Shown one piece after another: positions 1-6,754 of a DNA stretch of 20,418 nt. The number at the start of each line of letters is the position of its first letter. The stretch's first letter is position 1. Below the pieces are notes generated by a model. It had not been told where the DNA came from. It did not search any database and saw nothing but the letters and a program-made list of their open reading frames with translations. The stretch is from JALNZF01 sp049793155. GTDB lineage: Bacteria; Nitrospirota; UBA9217. The stretch covers positions 1-20,418 of the forward strand of contig JBARBN010000085.1 in the NCBI GenBank assembly GCA_049793155.1. Direction: 5' to 3'. The position numbers and the translations under genes are program-made.

Positions 1-228
1 GTCATAGCGTTTTTTGTCCGGATCCATTGTCAGCTCAAGCACAACTCCTCTTTCTTTGAGCGCGGCAAGCGTTGTGTACACAGTGGCAAGAGACATTGTT
101 GTGAATTTTTTTGACACTTCCCTATAAATATCATCAGCGGAGGGATGATCTTTATTCCCGATGATATAGTCGAGGATAGCGATCCGCTGAGGAGTAAGTT
201 TAAAACCTATATCTCTGTATTTTTTCAT
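1..228 (-). CDS. Fur family regulator, PerR-like, 3' end outside window
   Basis: The N-terminal 76 residues of a Fur-family metal-dependent repressor are visible; the gene runs off the left edge. The winged-helix part reads LTPQRIAILDYI, then HPSADDIYREVSKKF, then MSLATVYTTLAALKERG, which is the usual Fur DNA-binding domain. The HPSADDIY segment resembles PerR (His at residue 28 lines up with the regulatory N-terminal His of PerR) more than enteric Fur, so peroxide sensing is the likelier role; the C-terminal metal-binding half that would settle this is not in the window. The ATG at 228 is the first start after the promoter; no strong ribosome-binding site is seen. A promoter and PerR-box-like operator lie directly upstream, suggesting autoregulation. 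It is divergent from amtB. Confidence 0.88.
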   Translation of the reverse strand, partial: MKKYRDIGFKLTPQRIAILDYIIGNKDHPSADDIYREVSKKFTTMSLATVYTTLAALKERGVVLELTMDPDKKRYD

Positions 229-244
229 GTGGTGAATGATTAAA

Positions 245-259
245 CTGTAATGACTATAA
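245..259. promoter_or_regulatory. PerR-box-like operator over the -10 element
   Basis: The 15-mer CTGTAATGACTATAA matches 11 of the 14 defined positions of the Bacillus PerR box TTATAATNATTATAA. It covers the -10 element of the minus-strand promoter, where a bound repressor would block initiation. The match is seen directly; autorepression is inferred. The region is AT-rich, which raises the chance of accidental matches. Confidence 0.45.
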
Positions 260-281
260 TATAATAATCTATATTTGTCAA
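253..281 (-). promoter_or_regulatory. Sigma-70-type promoter of the Fur/PerR gene
   Basis: On the minus strand, a perfect -35 TTGACA (276-281) is followed by a 17-base spacer and a -10 TATAGT (253-258, 5 of 6 consensus bases). It points at the Fur-family gene, whose start is 24 bases further on. Spacing and sequence are close to ideal. Confidence 0.75.
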
Positions 282-506
282 TATTTAATTCAAGAAGGGT
301 GGGCTTAGATATCATCATTTATACGCTGAAGCGATGCCATATCTTCGGTTACTGTAAGCACAATTCTTGGTGTTCTCTGCCCAATAATTAATCATATGCC
401 TAAAATATAATCTTAAAAAATATGCGGGTGATCGCTCCATATGGCAAAGTAATATAATAGTCAAATTAAATCAGTCTGTTAACTGTTTTAGATATCGTTC
501 ATAGAG

Positions 507-522
507 TGGCACGGGCTTTGCT
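507..522 (+). promoter_or_regulatory. Sigma-54 (-24/-12) promoter of amtB
   Basis: TGGCACGGGCTTTGCT matches the sigma-54 consensus TGGCAC-N5-TTGCW at every defined base, and the GG (508-509) and GC (520-521) doublets are separated by exactly 10 bases. Transcription would start near 532-533, giving a leader of about 147 bases before amtB. This indicates activation by an enhancer-binding protein; NtrC encoded at 4299-5744 is the obvious candidate. Confidence 0.88.
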
Positions 523-532
523 AAATATACTG

Positions 533-622
533 GCAGGTAGTGCGCACATGGTGAGCAGGCGTCATTCACTATTGGAGTTTGATCTCCCAGGTTTCGCTGC
601 CTACCTCGGACCGGTTAGTCCG
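533..622 (+). promoter_or_regulatory. Possible structured 5' leader of amtB
   Basis: Pairing visible by eye: GGTAG (536-540) with CTACC (601-605), continued by GCG (542-544) with CGC (595-597), enclosing a small hairpin GGAG (574-577)/CTCC (584-587). A second hairpin follows directly, CGGAC (607-611)/GTCCG (618-622) with a 6-base loop. The first helix begins right at the predicted transcript start. I do not recognise a known riboswitch family; the fold could be chance. Confidence 0.3.
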
Positions 623-679
623 CCCGTTCTTTGAAAATCGAAATGTTCGTTGAAAAAAATAAAGGGAGGATAGTGTTCA

Positions 680-2029
680 ATGGATGAAAGACGCTTGTTC
701 AAAGTTGTTGTGGTCATGCTGATCTCACTGGCGGTATTCATACCGCTTGCAGTCATGGCCCAGGATACACTTTCTGTTTCACCTGCCGCGGCTGCATCTG
801 CGGCAAAGATCGATAGCGGTGACACGGCGTGGGTCCTGATGTCCACGGCATTGGTCATGCTGATGACGCCCGGGCTCGCCCTGTTTTACGGCGGCATGGT
901 GAGGAGTAAAAATGTTCTCGGAACGATCATGCATAGTTTCATTGCGATCGCGCTCGTCAGCGTCCAATGGATACTGCTTGGGTACTCGCTTTCCTTCGGT
1001 CCTGATGTGAAGGGTATTATCGGCGACTTGAGCTGGGCGGGGCTCGGCAATGTCGGCCTGACGCCGAATCCCGATTACGCGCCGACCGTGCCTCATCTCG
1101 CGTTCATGATTTATCAGATGATGTTCGCGGTCATCACTCCGGCACTCATCAGCGGGGCTTTTGCGGAACGGATAAAGTTCTCCTCATTTTTGATCTTTAC
1201 GGTGGTCTGGACCACGATCGTGTACGATCCCGTGGCTCACTGGGTCTGGGGCGCAGGCGGATGGTTGAAAAACCTCGGGGTGCTCGACTTTGCCGGCGGC
1301 ATCGTTGTGCATGCGACATCCGGTTTTTCCGCTCTTGCCGCCGCGCTCTATATAGGAAAGAGAAAGGGTTTTCTGCAGGAGCATATGCCTCCTCATGACC
1401 TTCCCATGACCGTGCTCGGCGCCGGACTTCTCTGGTTCGGGTGGTTCGGGTTCAATGCCGGCAGCGCCCTGTCAGCGGGGTCGCTCGCGACCATGGCCTT
1501 TGTTACCACCCATACTGCCGCTGTTTCAGCAACGCTTACCTGGACGTTTATCGAGTGGTTCCACCGCGGAAAGCCGACCATGTTCGGCGCCGCGACCGGC
1601 GCCATAGCCGGACTTGCCACGATCACGCCGGCCGCCGGTTTCGTGGGGCCCATATCAGCACTTTTCATCGGGATGGCCGCGGGGGTTCTCTGTTATACCG
1701 CGCTGAACGCCAAGACCGTGTTCAAATACGATGATTCCCTTGATGCCTTCGGTGTGCACGGTGTTGGAGGGGCACTCGGGACGATCATGGCCGGGGTCTT
1801 TGCATCAGTCGCCATCAACGCAGCGGGCGCAAACGGGCTTCTCTTCGGTAATCCGAAACAACTGGCTGTGCAGGCGGGATCGGTCGCGCTTGTAGCTGTG
1901 TATTCATTTGTGGTCAGTACAGTCCTGTTCATGATCATCGAAAAGGTGATGGGGCTGAGGATTGACGCGGAGCAGGAGACTGAAGGTCTCGATATCAGCC
2001 AGCACGGGGAGGCAGGGTATACACATTAG
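680..2029 (+). CDS. amtB: Ammonium channel AmtB
   Basis: A 449-residue Amt/Mep/Rh-family trimeric channel that conducts ammonium/ammonia across the inner membrane. A cleavable signal peptide (about residues 1-27, ending VMAQ) precedes eleven membrane helices. Key residues line up with E. coli AmtB: Phe149 and Phe258 (the periplasmic Phe gate pair), Trp190 and Ser262 of the recruitment site, Asp203 in the DFAGG motif, and the pore twin histidines His211 (VVHATSG) and His360 (FGVHGVGG). The start is supported by GGGAGG at 663-668. The gene has its own sigma-54 promoter and leader. No glnK/PII gene lies next to it in the window, although amtB and glnK are commonly linked. No clear terminator is seen before the convergent EamA gene. 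Confidence 0.97.
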   Translation: MDERRLFKVVVVMLISLAVFIPLAVMAQDTLSVSPAAAASAAKIDSGDTAWVLMSTALVMLMTPGLALFYGGMVRSKNVLGTIMHSFIAIALVSVQWILLGYSLSFGPDVKGIIGDLSWAGLGNVGLTPNPDYAPTVPHLAFMIYQMMFAVITPALISGAFAERIKFSSFLIFTVVWTTIVYDPVAHWVWGAGGWLKNLGVLDFAGGIVVHATSGFSALAAALYIGKRKGFLQEHMPPHDLPMTVLGAGLLWFGWFGFNAGSALSAGSLATMAFVTTHTAAVSATLTWTFIEWFHRGKPTMFGAATGAIAGLATITPAAGFVGPISALFIGMAAGVLCYTALNAKTVFKYDDSLDAFGVHGVGGALGTIMAGVFASVAINAAGANGLLFGNPKQLAVQAGSVALVAVYSFVVSTVLFMIIEKVMGLRIDAEQETEGLDISQHGEAGYTH

Positions 2030-2091
2030 ACCGGAAAGTGGAAGGTTGAGAGGGTGAGAAGGCGAGAGGTAACGCAGGGACGAAATAGTAT
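2030..2091. repeat. Low-complexity GA-rich tract between convergent genes
   Basis: A purine-rich stretch with repeated GGTTGAGAGG / GGTGAGAAGG / GGCGAGAGG units fills the gap between amtB and the EamA gene. It does not form a convincing terminator hairpin. It looks like degenerate intergenic repeat sequence. Confidence 0.3.
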
Positions 2092-3003
2092 TTACTGATT
2101 TTCTTGCCTTCCGATCTTAACGCCTTCTGGTTTATTCGTTTGTACGATATATACGCCGGCGAGGATGGTTATGCCGCCGATGATCTGGAGGAAGGAGATA
2201 CGCTCTCCCAGGAACACGGCCGCGAAAAGCACCGCCACAAAGGGTACGATGTAATGATATACGACCGTGCGAGTAACGCCGATCGTCTGCACGCCTTGAT
2301 ACCAGAGGGTAAAGGCGATCCCGCCGGAGACGAAGGTGGAGAACGCGAAGGCGGCCCAGGACCGGACCGAAACGGAACTCCAGGACTGGTGCAGGAGTTC
2401 ATAGCCGCTGATCGGCAGGAGCAGCACGGATCCTGCCGCCATGCTGTACGCCGTGACCTTGAGTGCGGAATATTTTTCGAGAAGCGGCCCGGCCTTTATG
2501 GTGTAAAGAGCCCAGAACGCGGCCGCGCTGATGGTGAGCAGGTCACCGGCGAGGTCGCGGCGGGAGAACCTGAGGCCGCCGGGCCCGCTCTGGATGATAA
2601 AAACGACTCCGCTTGTTGACAAGAGGAGACCCGTGATGATCCGGGCATTGATGCGCTCCCTTTTTTTCAGTGAAAGAATGAGCGCGGCGAAGAGTGGCGA
2701 GGAGGAAATGAAAAGGGCCGAGTTCGAGGCCGTGGTATAGTTGAGACCCTCCATAAAGAGAATATTGTAAAGCGTGATCCCGATGAAGCCGAGCTTGAAA
2801 ACCGCACTGATGTCGCGGCGATCCATGGCAAGCGGTTCACGGTTTACAAGCATGACGGAGAAGAGAAAGAGTGCGGCAAGGAAGAACCGCAGTGTCGTGA
2901 AACTCAAGGGGGAAAAGTCGGCAAGGGCGTACTTTACGAAGGCGAAGTTCACGCCCCAGATGATTGCGACGAGGAAAAGACGCGGATTGAGAGAAGTTTG
3001 CAT
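2092..3003 (-). CDS. EamA/DMT-family transporter
   Basis: A 303-residue drug/metabolite transporter superfamily permease of the inner membrane. Ten hydrophobic helices form two homologous EamA halves (about residues 8-140 and 150-290). The first half opens with the typical IIWGVNFAFVKYAL segment and a following SPLSFTTLRF motif. The second half shows AAAFWALYTIKAGPLL and LGERISFLQIIGGITILAGVYIV, characteristic of the family. Such proteins export amino acids, purines or other metabolites; the substrate cannot be read from sequence. The ATG at 3003 is used because the first helix starts directly after it; no good ribosome-binding site is visible. It is divergent from ntrB with an 100-base gap and convergent with amtB. 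Confidence 0.92.
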   Translation of the reverse strand: MQTSLNPRLFLVAIIWGVNFAFVKYALADFSPLSFTTLRFFLAALFLFSVMLVNREPLAMDRRDISAVFKLGFIGITLYNILFMEGLNYTTASNSALFISSSPLFAALILSLKKRERINARIITGLLLSTSGVVFIIQSGPGGLRFSRRDLAGDLLTISAAAFWALYTIKAGPLLEKYSALKVTAYSMAAGSVLLLPISGYELLHQSWSSVSVRSWAAFAFSTFVSGGIAFTLWYQGVQTIGVTRTVVYHYIVPFVAVLFAAVFLGERISFLQIIGGITILAGVYIVQTNKPEGVKIGRQENQ

Positions 3004-3105
3004 AAGGGCAAAAGCTTATGGGACAGAGCGTGTGAAAGCGCTCTCCATGGACCACTTTACCATGAATTCGCTTGAATACTCAAATATATTGTGCTATCAA
3101 TAAGC

Positions 3106-4206
3106 ATGGAGTCGCTCTCGCCCCAAATACAAGAACTGACCGCCGATATCCTGACCGGCATCGTTGACGGCGTGATCGTTACTGACGCCTCCAACCGGGT
3201 CATCATCTGGAACCGGGCTGCCGAGGAGTTGACCGGCATCGCCGGGGCAGAGGTCCTCGGGAAGCAGATGAAGGCCGCGTTTTCCGACAACCCCGCGGCG
3301 GTGAGCCTGATCGAAAAAACGCTCGCATCCGGAAGGTCGTATTCGGATTACGAGGCGGAGATAATGGTAAGGCACGGGTCACTGCGGCCAGTGGGTCTGG
3401 TTACGAGCGTGCTCATGGACAGCGAAGGCATTCCGCTGGGCGTTATCCTGACGGTGCGGGACCAGGCCGGTGTGCGGGACCTCAAGGAGCGGATGAGGAG
3501 GTCTGACCGGCTGGCCACTCTCGGGATGATTGCGGCGGGCATCGCCCACGAGGTCAAGAATCCGCTCGTCGGCATTCGGGGCGCGGCGCAGCTCATGAGG
3601 TCGGAGCTTCGTTCCGGTTCCGGCAAGAGCCTGGACGAATATCTTGAGGTGATCCTGAAGGAAGCGGACCGGCTGAACAACGTACTTGAAGGGATCCTTG
3701 ATTTCACGAGGCTCAAGCCGCGCGAAATGAAGGGCCATAATATTCACAGTATTCTCGACCGGGTATTGCTCCTGAACGAGGAGAACGTAAGACAGAACGG
3801 GGTTGTCCTCTCCCGGATGTACGATCCGAGTTTGCCGGACATCACGGGGAACCAGGACCAGCTGGTCCAGGTGTTTTTGAATCTCATCAAGAATGCCGTG
3901 GAGGCGATGCCGAAGGGCGGGAAACTTACCGTTATGACGAGGATGTCGGACCTTTTCACGACCATGCAGTCCGACGGAAGGAAATACCAGCTCATGGTCG
4001 TGAAGGTTAGCGATACCGGTGCCGGCATCAAGCCGCAGCACTTGCAGAATATCTTCACCCCTTTTTTCACGACCAAGGACCGGGGCGTGGGGCTTGGCCT
4101 GGCGCTTTCGTATCAGATCGTGCAGGAACATCTGGGCACGATCCGCGTCGAGAGCCAGGAAAACGAGGGTACGACGTTCAGCGTGTATCTGCCGCTGGCG
4201 GGATGA
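3106..4206 (+). CDS. ntrB: Nitrogen sensor histidine kinase NtrB (GlnL)
   Basis: A soluble 366-residue kinase/phosphatase partner of NtrC. An N-terminal PAS domain (about residues 12-125) is followed by the HisKA domain with phospho-acceptor His148 in AHEVKNPLVGIRGAAQLM, nearly identical to the E. coli NtrB H box, and an ATPase domain with the N box around Asn263 (LNLIKNAVEAM), DTGAGI and GVGLGLA. The insert YQLMVVKVSDTG and the FSVYLPL ending also match the NtrB family rather than generic kinases. In known systems NtrB is controlled by PII protein; no PII gene is in this window. The ATG at 3106 is chosen; an in-frame GTG at 3091 would add five residues, and neither has a clear ribosome-binding site. 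ntrC follows after 92 bases. Confidence 0.93.
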   Translation: MESLSPQIQELTADILTGIVDGVIVTDASNRVIIWNRAAEELTGIAGAEVLGKQMKAAFSDNPAAVSLIEKTLASGRSYSDYEAEIMVRHGSLRPVGLVTSVLMDSEGIPLGVILTVRDQAGVRDLKERMRRSDRLATLGMIAAGIAHEVKNPLVGIRGAAQLMRSELRSGSGKSLDEYLEVILKEADRLNNVLEGILDFTRLKPREMKGHNIHSILDRVLLLNEENVRQNGVVLSRMYDPSLPDITGNQDQLVQVFLNLIKNAVEAMPKGGKLTVMTRMSDLFTTMQSDGRKYQLMVVKVSDTGAGIKPQHLQNIFTPFFTTKDRGVGLGLALSYQIVQEHLGTIRVESQENEGTTFSVYLPLAG

Positions 4207-4298
4207 ATCGAGTTCGGGGTTTTTAAGTTCGGAGTTCGGAGTGTGATGCACGGACCTGATGCAAATAAAGGCAATGTTGTTGTTCCGGTTAAAAGATT
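4207..4298. repeat. ntrB-ntrC gap with short direct repeats
   Basis: The gap begins with direct repeats of AGTTCGG (three copies between 4210 and 4240, the last two in tandem as GTTCGGAGTTCGGAG). Its right part carries the NtrC-like dyad annotated separately. No ribosome-binding site of normal strength is visible before ntrC. Confidence 0.4.
4247..4263. promoter_or_regulatory. NtrC-binding-site-like dyad upstream of ntrC
   Basis: TGCACGGACCTGATGCA matches the enteric NtrC site TGCAC-N5-TGGTGCA with correct 17-base length and a single mismatch in the defined positions. It lies 35 bases before the ntrC start. Autoregulation of ntrC by phosphorylated NtrC is known in enterics; here it is inferred from the site alone. 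Confidence 0.45.
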
Positions 4299-5744
4299 AT
4301 GACAAACGAAAAGGTACTTATAGTCGACGACGACGAGAGTGTCCGCTGGGTGCTCAAGAAGGCCCTCGAAAAAGAGGGCATAGAGACGATCCTGGCAAAG
4401 GATTCGGCCGAGGGGCTGGAGCGTTTGAAGGAAGGCGATATCGCGATCGTGCTTATGGACATTCGCATGCCCGGGATGAGCGGATTAGAGGCGCTTGACA
4501 AGATCCACGCCGATGGGCCCGGGATCTCGGTCATCATCATGACCGCCCAGGCCACGATGCAGAACGCGATCGAGGCCATGCGGCGGGGCGCCTTTGATTA
4601 TATCACTAAGCCCTTTGACCTCGACGAGGTTCATATCCTTGTGAAGAAGGCCATCGAGGTCAGGCGGCTTTCGCAGGAAGTGACCGCGCTCCGCGCCGAG
4701 GTGCGGGAAAAGTACGAAGGCGGGCTCGTCGGCAACACGGCCTCCATGCAGGAGATCTACAAGACGATCGGCCGTGTTGCGGAAAGCGATGCCACGGTCC
4801 TGATCCACGGGGAAAGCGGCACGGGCAAGGAGCTGGTGGCGCGGGCCATCCATTATCACAGCAAGCGCGCGGGCCGGCCCTTTGTGCCGGTGAATTCAGC
4901 TGCTATTCCGTCCGAACTGCTTGAGAGCGAATTGTTCGGACACGAGAAGGGCGCGTTTACGGGCGCGATCGGCCGCAAGATCGGCAAGTTCGAGGCCGCG
5001 GCAGGCGGGACGCTGTTCCTCGACGAGATCGGCGACATGGACCTGCCGCTGCAGGGAAAGCTTCTGCGCGTTCTCCAGGAAAAGGAGCTCGAGCGCGTTG
5101 GCGGCACGGAGTCGATCAAGACCGATGTGCGCGTTCTCGCTGCCACCCACCACAACCTCGAGAGAGCGGTGCACGACAAGCGGTTCCGGGAAGACCTGTT
5201 CTATCGCCTCAACGTGATCCAGATCAACATCCCGCCGCTCAGAAAACGCAAAGATGACATCCTTCAGCTTGCCGAATATTTCATGGAGAAATATCAGACG
5301 AGCGGGGTAACAAAAAAGATCTTGACACCGGAGACGATCAAGATTCTGCGTGCTTACGACTGGCCAGGCAACGTGCGCGAGCTTGAGAATGCGATACAGC
5401 GAGCCATCACCTTGTCCCAGGGCGACAAGATCTTCCCCGACGCGCTTCCGCCTCAGATCTTTAAGCCGGGACAGGGCGCCCACCTCTCCTTTGAGAATTT
5501 TCTCGAAGAGAAGCTCGCCGATCTCGTGGAACGCATGGGCGGGCTCGACCGGGGAGACATCTACTCCATGGTGCTCCAGCGCGTGGAAAAGCCGCTCATC
5601 ACACTTGTACTCAAGAAGACCGAAGGGAACCAGGTGCGGGCCGCGAGCCTCCTGGGCATCAACCGGAACACCCTCAGAAAGAAGATCAAGGAACTGGGGA
5701 TCAAGGGGCATTTCAACGAGGACGAACGCGAAGAAGACGAATAG
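4299..5744 (+). CDS. ntrC: Nitrogen regulator NtrC, sigma-54 activator
   Basis: A 481-residue response regulator that activates sigma-54 RNA polymerase from distant sites. The receiver domain has the acidic pocket D10-D12, phospho-acceptor Asp54, Thr82 and Lys104, at the same numbers as E. coli NtrC. The AAA+ domain has Walker A GESGTGKE (171-178), the sigma-54 contact loop GAFTGA (218-223) and Walker B LFLDEIGD (239-246). A Fis-type helix-turn-helix near 440-468 reads GNQVRAASLLGINRNTLRKKI, close to NtrC and DctD. An acidic tail (NEDEREEDE) ends the protein. Directly downstream of ntrB, it is the likely activator of the sigma-54 promoter of amtB. Assignment as NtrC rather than another family member rests on the ntrB neighbour and receiver numbering. 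Confidence 0.92.
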   Translation: MTNEKVLIVDDDESVRWVLKKALEKEGIETILAKDSAEGLERLKEGDIAIVLMDIRMPGMSGLEALDKIHADGPGISVIIMTAQATMQNAIEAMRRGAFDYITKPFDLDEVHILVKKAIEVRRLSQEVTALRAEVREKYEGGLVGNTASMQEIYKTIGRVAESDATVLIHGESGTGKELVARAIHYHSKRAGRPFVPVNSAAIPSELLESELFGHEKGAFTGAIGRKIGKFEAAAGGTLFLDEIGDMDLPLQGKLLRVLQEKELERVGGTESIKTDVRVLAATHHNLERAVHDKRFREDLFYRLNVIQINIPPLRKRKDDILQLAEYFMEKYQTSGVTKKILTPETIKILRAYDWPGNVRELENAIQRAITLSQGDKIFPDALPPQIFKPGQGAHLSFENFLEEKLADLVERMGGLDRGDIYSMVLQRVEKPLITLVLKKTEGNQVRAASLLGINRNTLRKKIKELGIKGHFNEDEREEDE

Positions 5745-5764
5745 GCAAGCTGCTGTCCGACGTT

Positions 5765-5788
5765 GCCCCTCATCCTGATCAGGGGGGC
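5765..5788 (+). other. GC-rich hairpin after ntrC
   Basis: CCCCT (5766-5770) pairs with AGGGG (5781-5785), and the inner CCTGATCAGG (5774-5783) is a perfect palindrome that could pair instead. No T-run follows, so it is at best a weak or Rho-assisted transcription end for ntrBC. Confidence 0.3.
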
Positions 5789-5851
5789 CCAGTTGTTATT
5801 CCCCTCCCTCCTACTCACCACAACGCCTGTCCGATTTTCGAGAAATAGAGC

Positions 5852-5880
5852 TTGACGCGATCCGGGCTTTTTGCAATACT
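5852..5880 (+). promoter_or_regulatory. Candidate promoter of the TRIC-tautomerase-aroF operon
   Basis: TTGACG (5852-5857), a 17-base spacer and AATACT (5875-5880) form a reasonable sigma-70-type promoter. Transcription would start about at the ATG at 5887, leaving no leader; the gene also lacks a visible ribosome-binding site, which is consistent with a leaderless message. Confidence 0.45.
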
Positions 5881-5886
5881 CGCGCA

Positions 5887-6498
5887 ATGAATACGCTTAT
5901 CAAAACAGTCGAGATCCTCGGCATCATCGCATTCGCCCTTACGGGCATCTCTGCAGCCCGGAAAAAAGGGATGGATATTGTCGGCGTCTATTCTGTGGCC
6001 ATGATCACTGCCTTCGGCGGCGGGTCGCTGCGAGACCTTATCCTGAATCGTCACCCGCTTTTCTGGATCGAGCATTATGAATATGCGGTTCTGCTGCTGG
6101 TCATGTCACTCCTGGCATCGGGAGTGATCGCCGGGCAGTTCAAGAACAGCAAGATGATCATGGTCGTACTCGTTCTTGACGCGCTGGGCCTCGGATTTTT
6201 CAGCGCCTCGGGCGCGTCAGTTGCCGATCAACTCGGCTGCTCCGCATTCGTATCAGCCCTGCTCGGTGTGACCACCGCGGTCTTCGGCGGCGTGATGCGT
6301 GATATCATTTGCAACGAGGTCCCCTATGTGTTTCAGCGAACGGAGCTGTACGCCACCTGCTCGTTCCTCGGTGCCTGGTGTTACCTTGCGGTTGCGCATG
6401 GCGCGGGAAACGAGATCATGGCGGTCACAGCCTGCATTGTCGTAACATTCACCTTGCGGATGTTCGCCATCCGGTATAAAATCAAGCTGCCGATTTAA
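5887..6498 (+). CDS. TRIC-type channel family protein (UPF0126)
   Basis: A 203-residue inner-membrane protein with about seven hydrophobic helices and an internal duplication. The first copy has IIAFALTGISAARKKGMD followed by GGGSLRDLIL; the second has DALGLGFFSASGAS followed by GGVMRDIICNEVPYVF. This two-copy arrangement with conserved glycine-rich GG-x-RD motifs defines the UPF0126/TRIC family (E. coli YadS, YicG), of which prokaryotic members form trimeric monovalent-cation channels. Bacterial roles are poorly known and have also been suggested to include amino acid uptake. It has no visible ribosome-binding site (see the promoter entry). The tautomerase and DAHP synthase genes follow closely on the same strand, so it probably heads that operon. 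Confidence 0.9.
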   Translation: MNTLIKTVEILGIIAFALTGISAARKKGMDIVGVYSVAMITAFGGGSLRDLILNRHPLFWIEHYEYAVLLLVMSLLASGVIAGQFKNSKMIMVVLVLDALGLGFFSASGASVADQLGCSAFVSALLGVTTAVFGGVMRDIICNEVPYVFQRTELYATCSFLGAWCYLAVAHGAGNEIMAVTACIVVTFTLRMFAIRYKIKLPI

Positions 6499-6528
6499 GG
6501 ATCGCGTGAAAAATCGCGGGAGGTGTCA

Positions 6529-6753
6529 ATGCCGTACGTCAACATCAAGATAACCAGAGAAGGCGCCACGTCGGACCAGAAGGCGAGCCTCATCCAGGGC
6601 GTTACCAAAATGCTGAAGGATGTGCTTGGCAAGGATCCGCTGACCACGGTCGTGGTCATTGAAGAAGTCGATACCGACAACTGGGGGATCGGCGGCGAAA
6701 GCATAACCGTGCGCAGGATGCGGGAACGATCATCGAAAAAAGGGGAATCTTGA
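6529..6753 (+). CDS. 4-oxalocrotonate tautomerase family protein (DmpI-like)
   Basis: A 74-residue protein of the tautomerase superfamily, which forms beta-alpha-beta oligomers and uses an N-terminal proline as base. The ATG at 6529 puts Pro directly after Met (MPYVNIKITREG), with GGGAGG five bases upstream (6518-6523); a GTG six bases earlier in frame would hide the proline and is rejected. The core SDQKASLIQGVT and NWGIGGESITVRR fit the family. Compared with Pseudomonas 4-OT, the arginines at positions 11 and 39 are not conserved (the second is Val in TTVVVIEEV) and Phe50 is Trp, so the classical substrate is unlikely. This pattern resembles DmpI of Helicobacter. It ends one base before the DAHP synthase gene, indicating coupled translation. 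Confidence 0.88.
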   Translation: MPYVNIKITREGATSDQKASLIQGVTKMLKDVLGKDPLTTVVVIEEVDTDNWGIGGESITVRRMRERSSKKGES

Positions 6754-6754
6754 C

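Larger units (their letters stand above)
229..679. other. 451-base intergenic region between fur/perR and amtB
   Basis: No credible gene is seen here. The left half (229-480) is strongly AT-rich and holds the promoter and operator of the Fur-family gene. The right half holds the sigma-54 promoter and leader of amtB. An imperfect NtrC-like dyad, GCAC at 358-361 and GGTG at 369-372, lies about 140 bases upstream of the sigma-54 promoter, a normal enhancer distance, but its spacing is one base longer than in enteric NtrC sites, so it is only suggestive. Confidence 0.6.

Noticed and set aside
358..372. NtrC enhancer site upstream of amtB
   Set aside because: GCAC and GGTG half-sites are one base too far apart compared with known sites; mentioned in the intergenic entry but not called.
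3379..4251. Long minus-strand open frame (290 codons) opposite ntrB
   Set aside because: It is the antisense shadow of a well-recognised kinase in a GC-rich gene; its translation shows no family motif and is rich in His/Arg as expected for such shadows.
4896..5711. Minus-strand open frame (271 codons) opposite ntrC
   Set aside because: Antisense shadow of the AAA+ and helix-turn-helix regions of NtrC.
5765..5788. Strong Rho-independent terminator for ntrBC
   Set aside because: The hairpin lacks a following T-run, so it is kept as a hairpin only.
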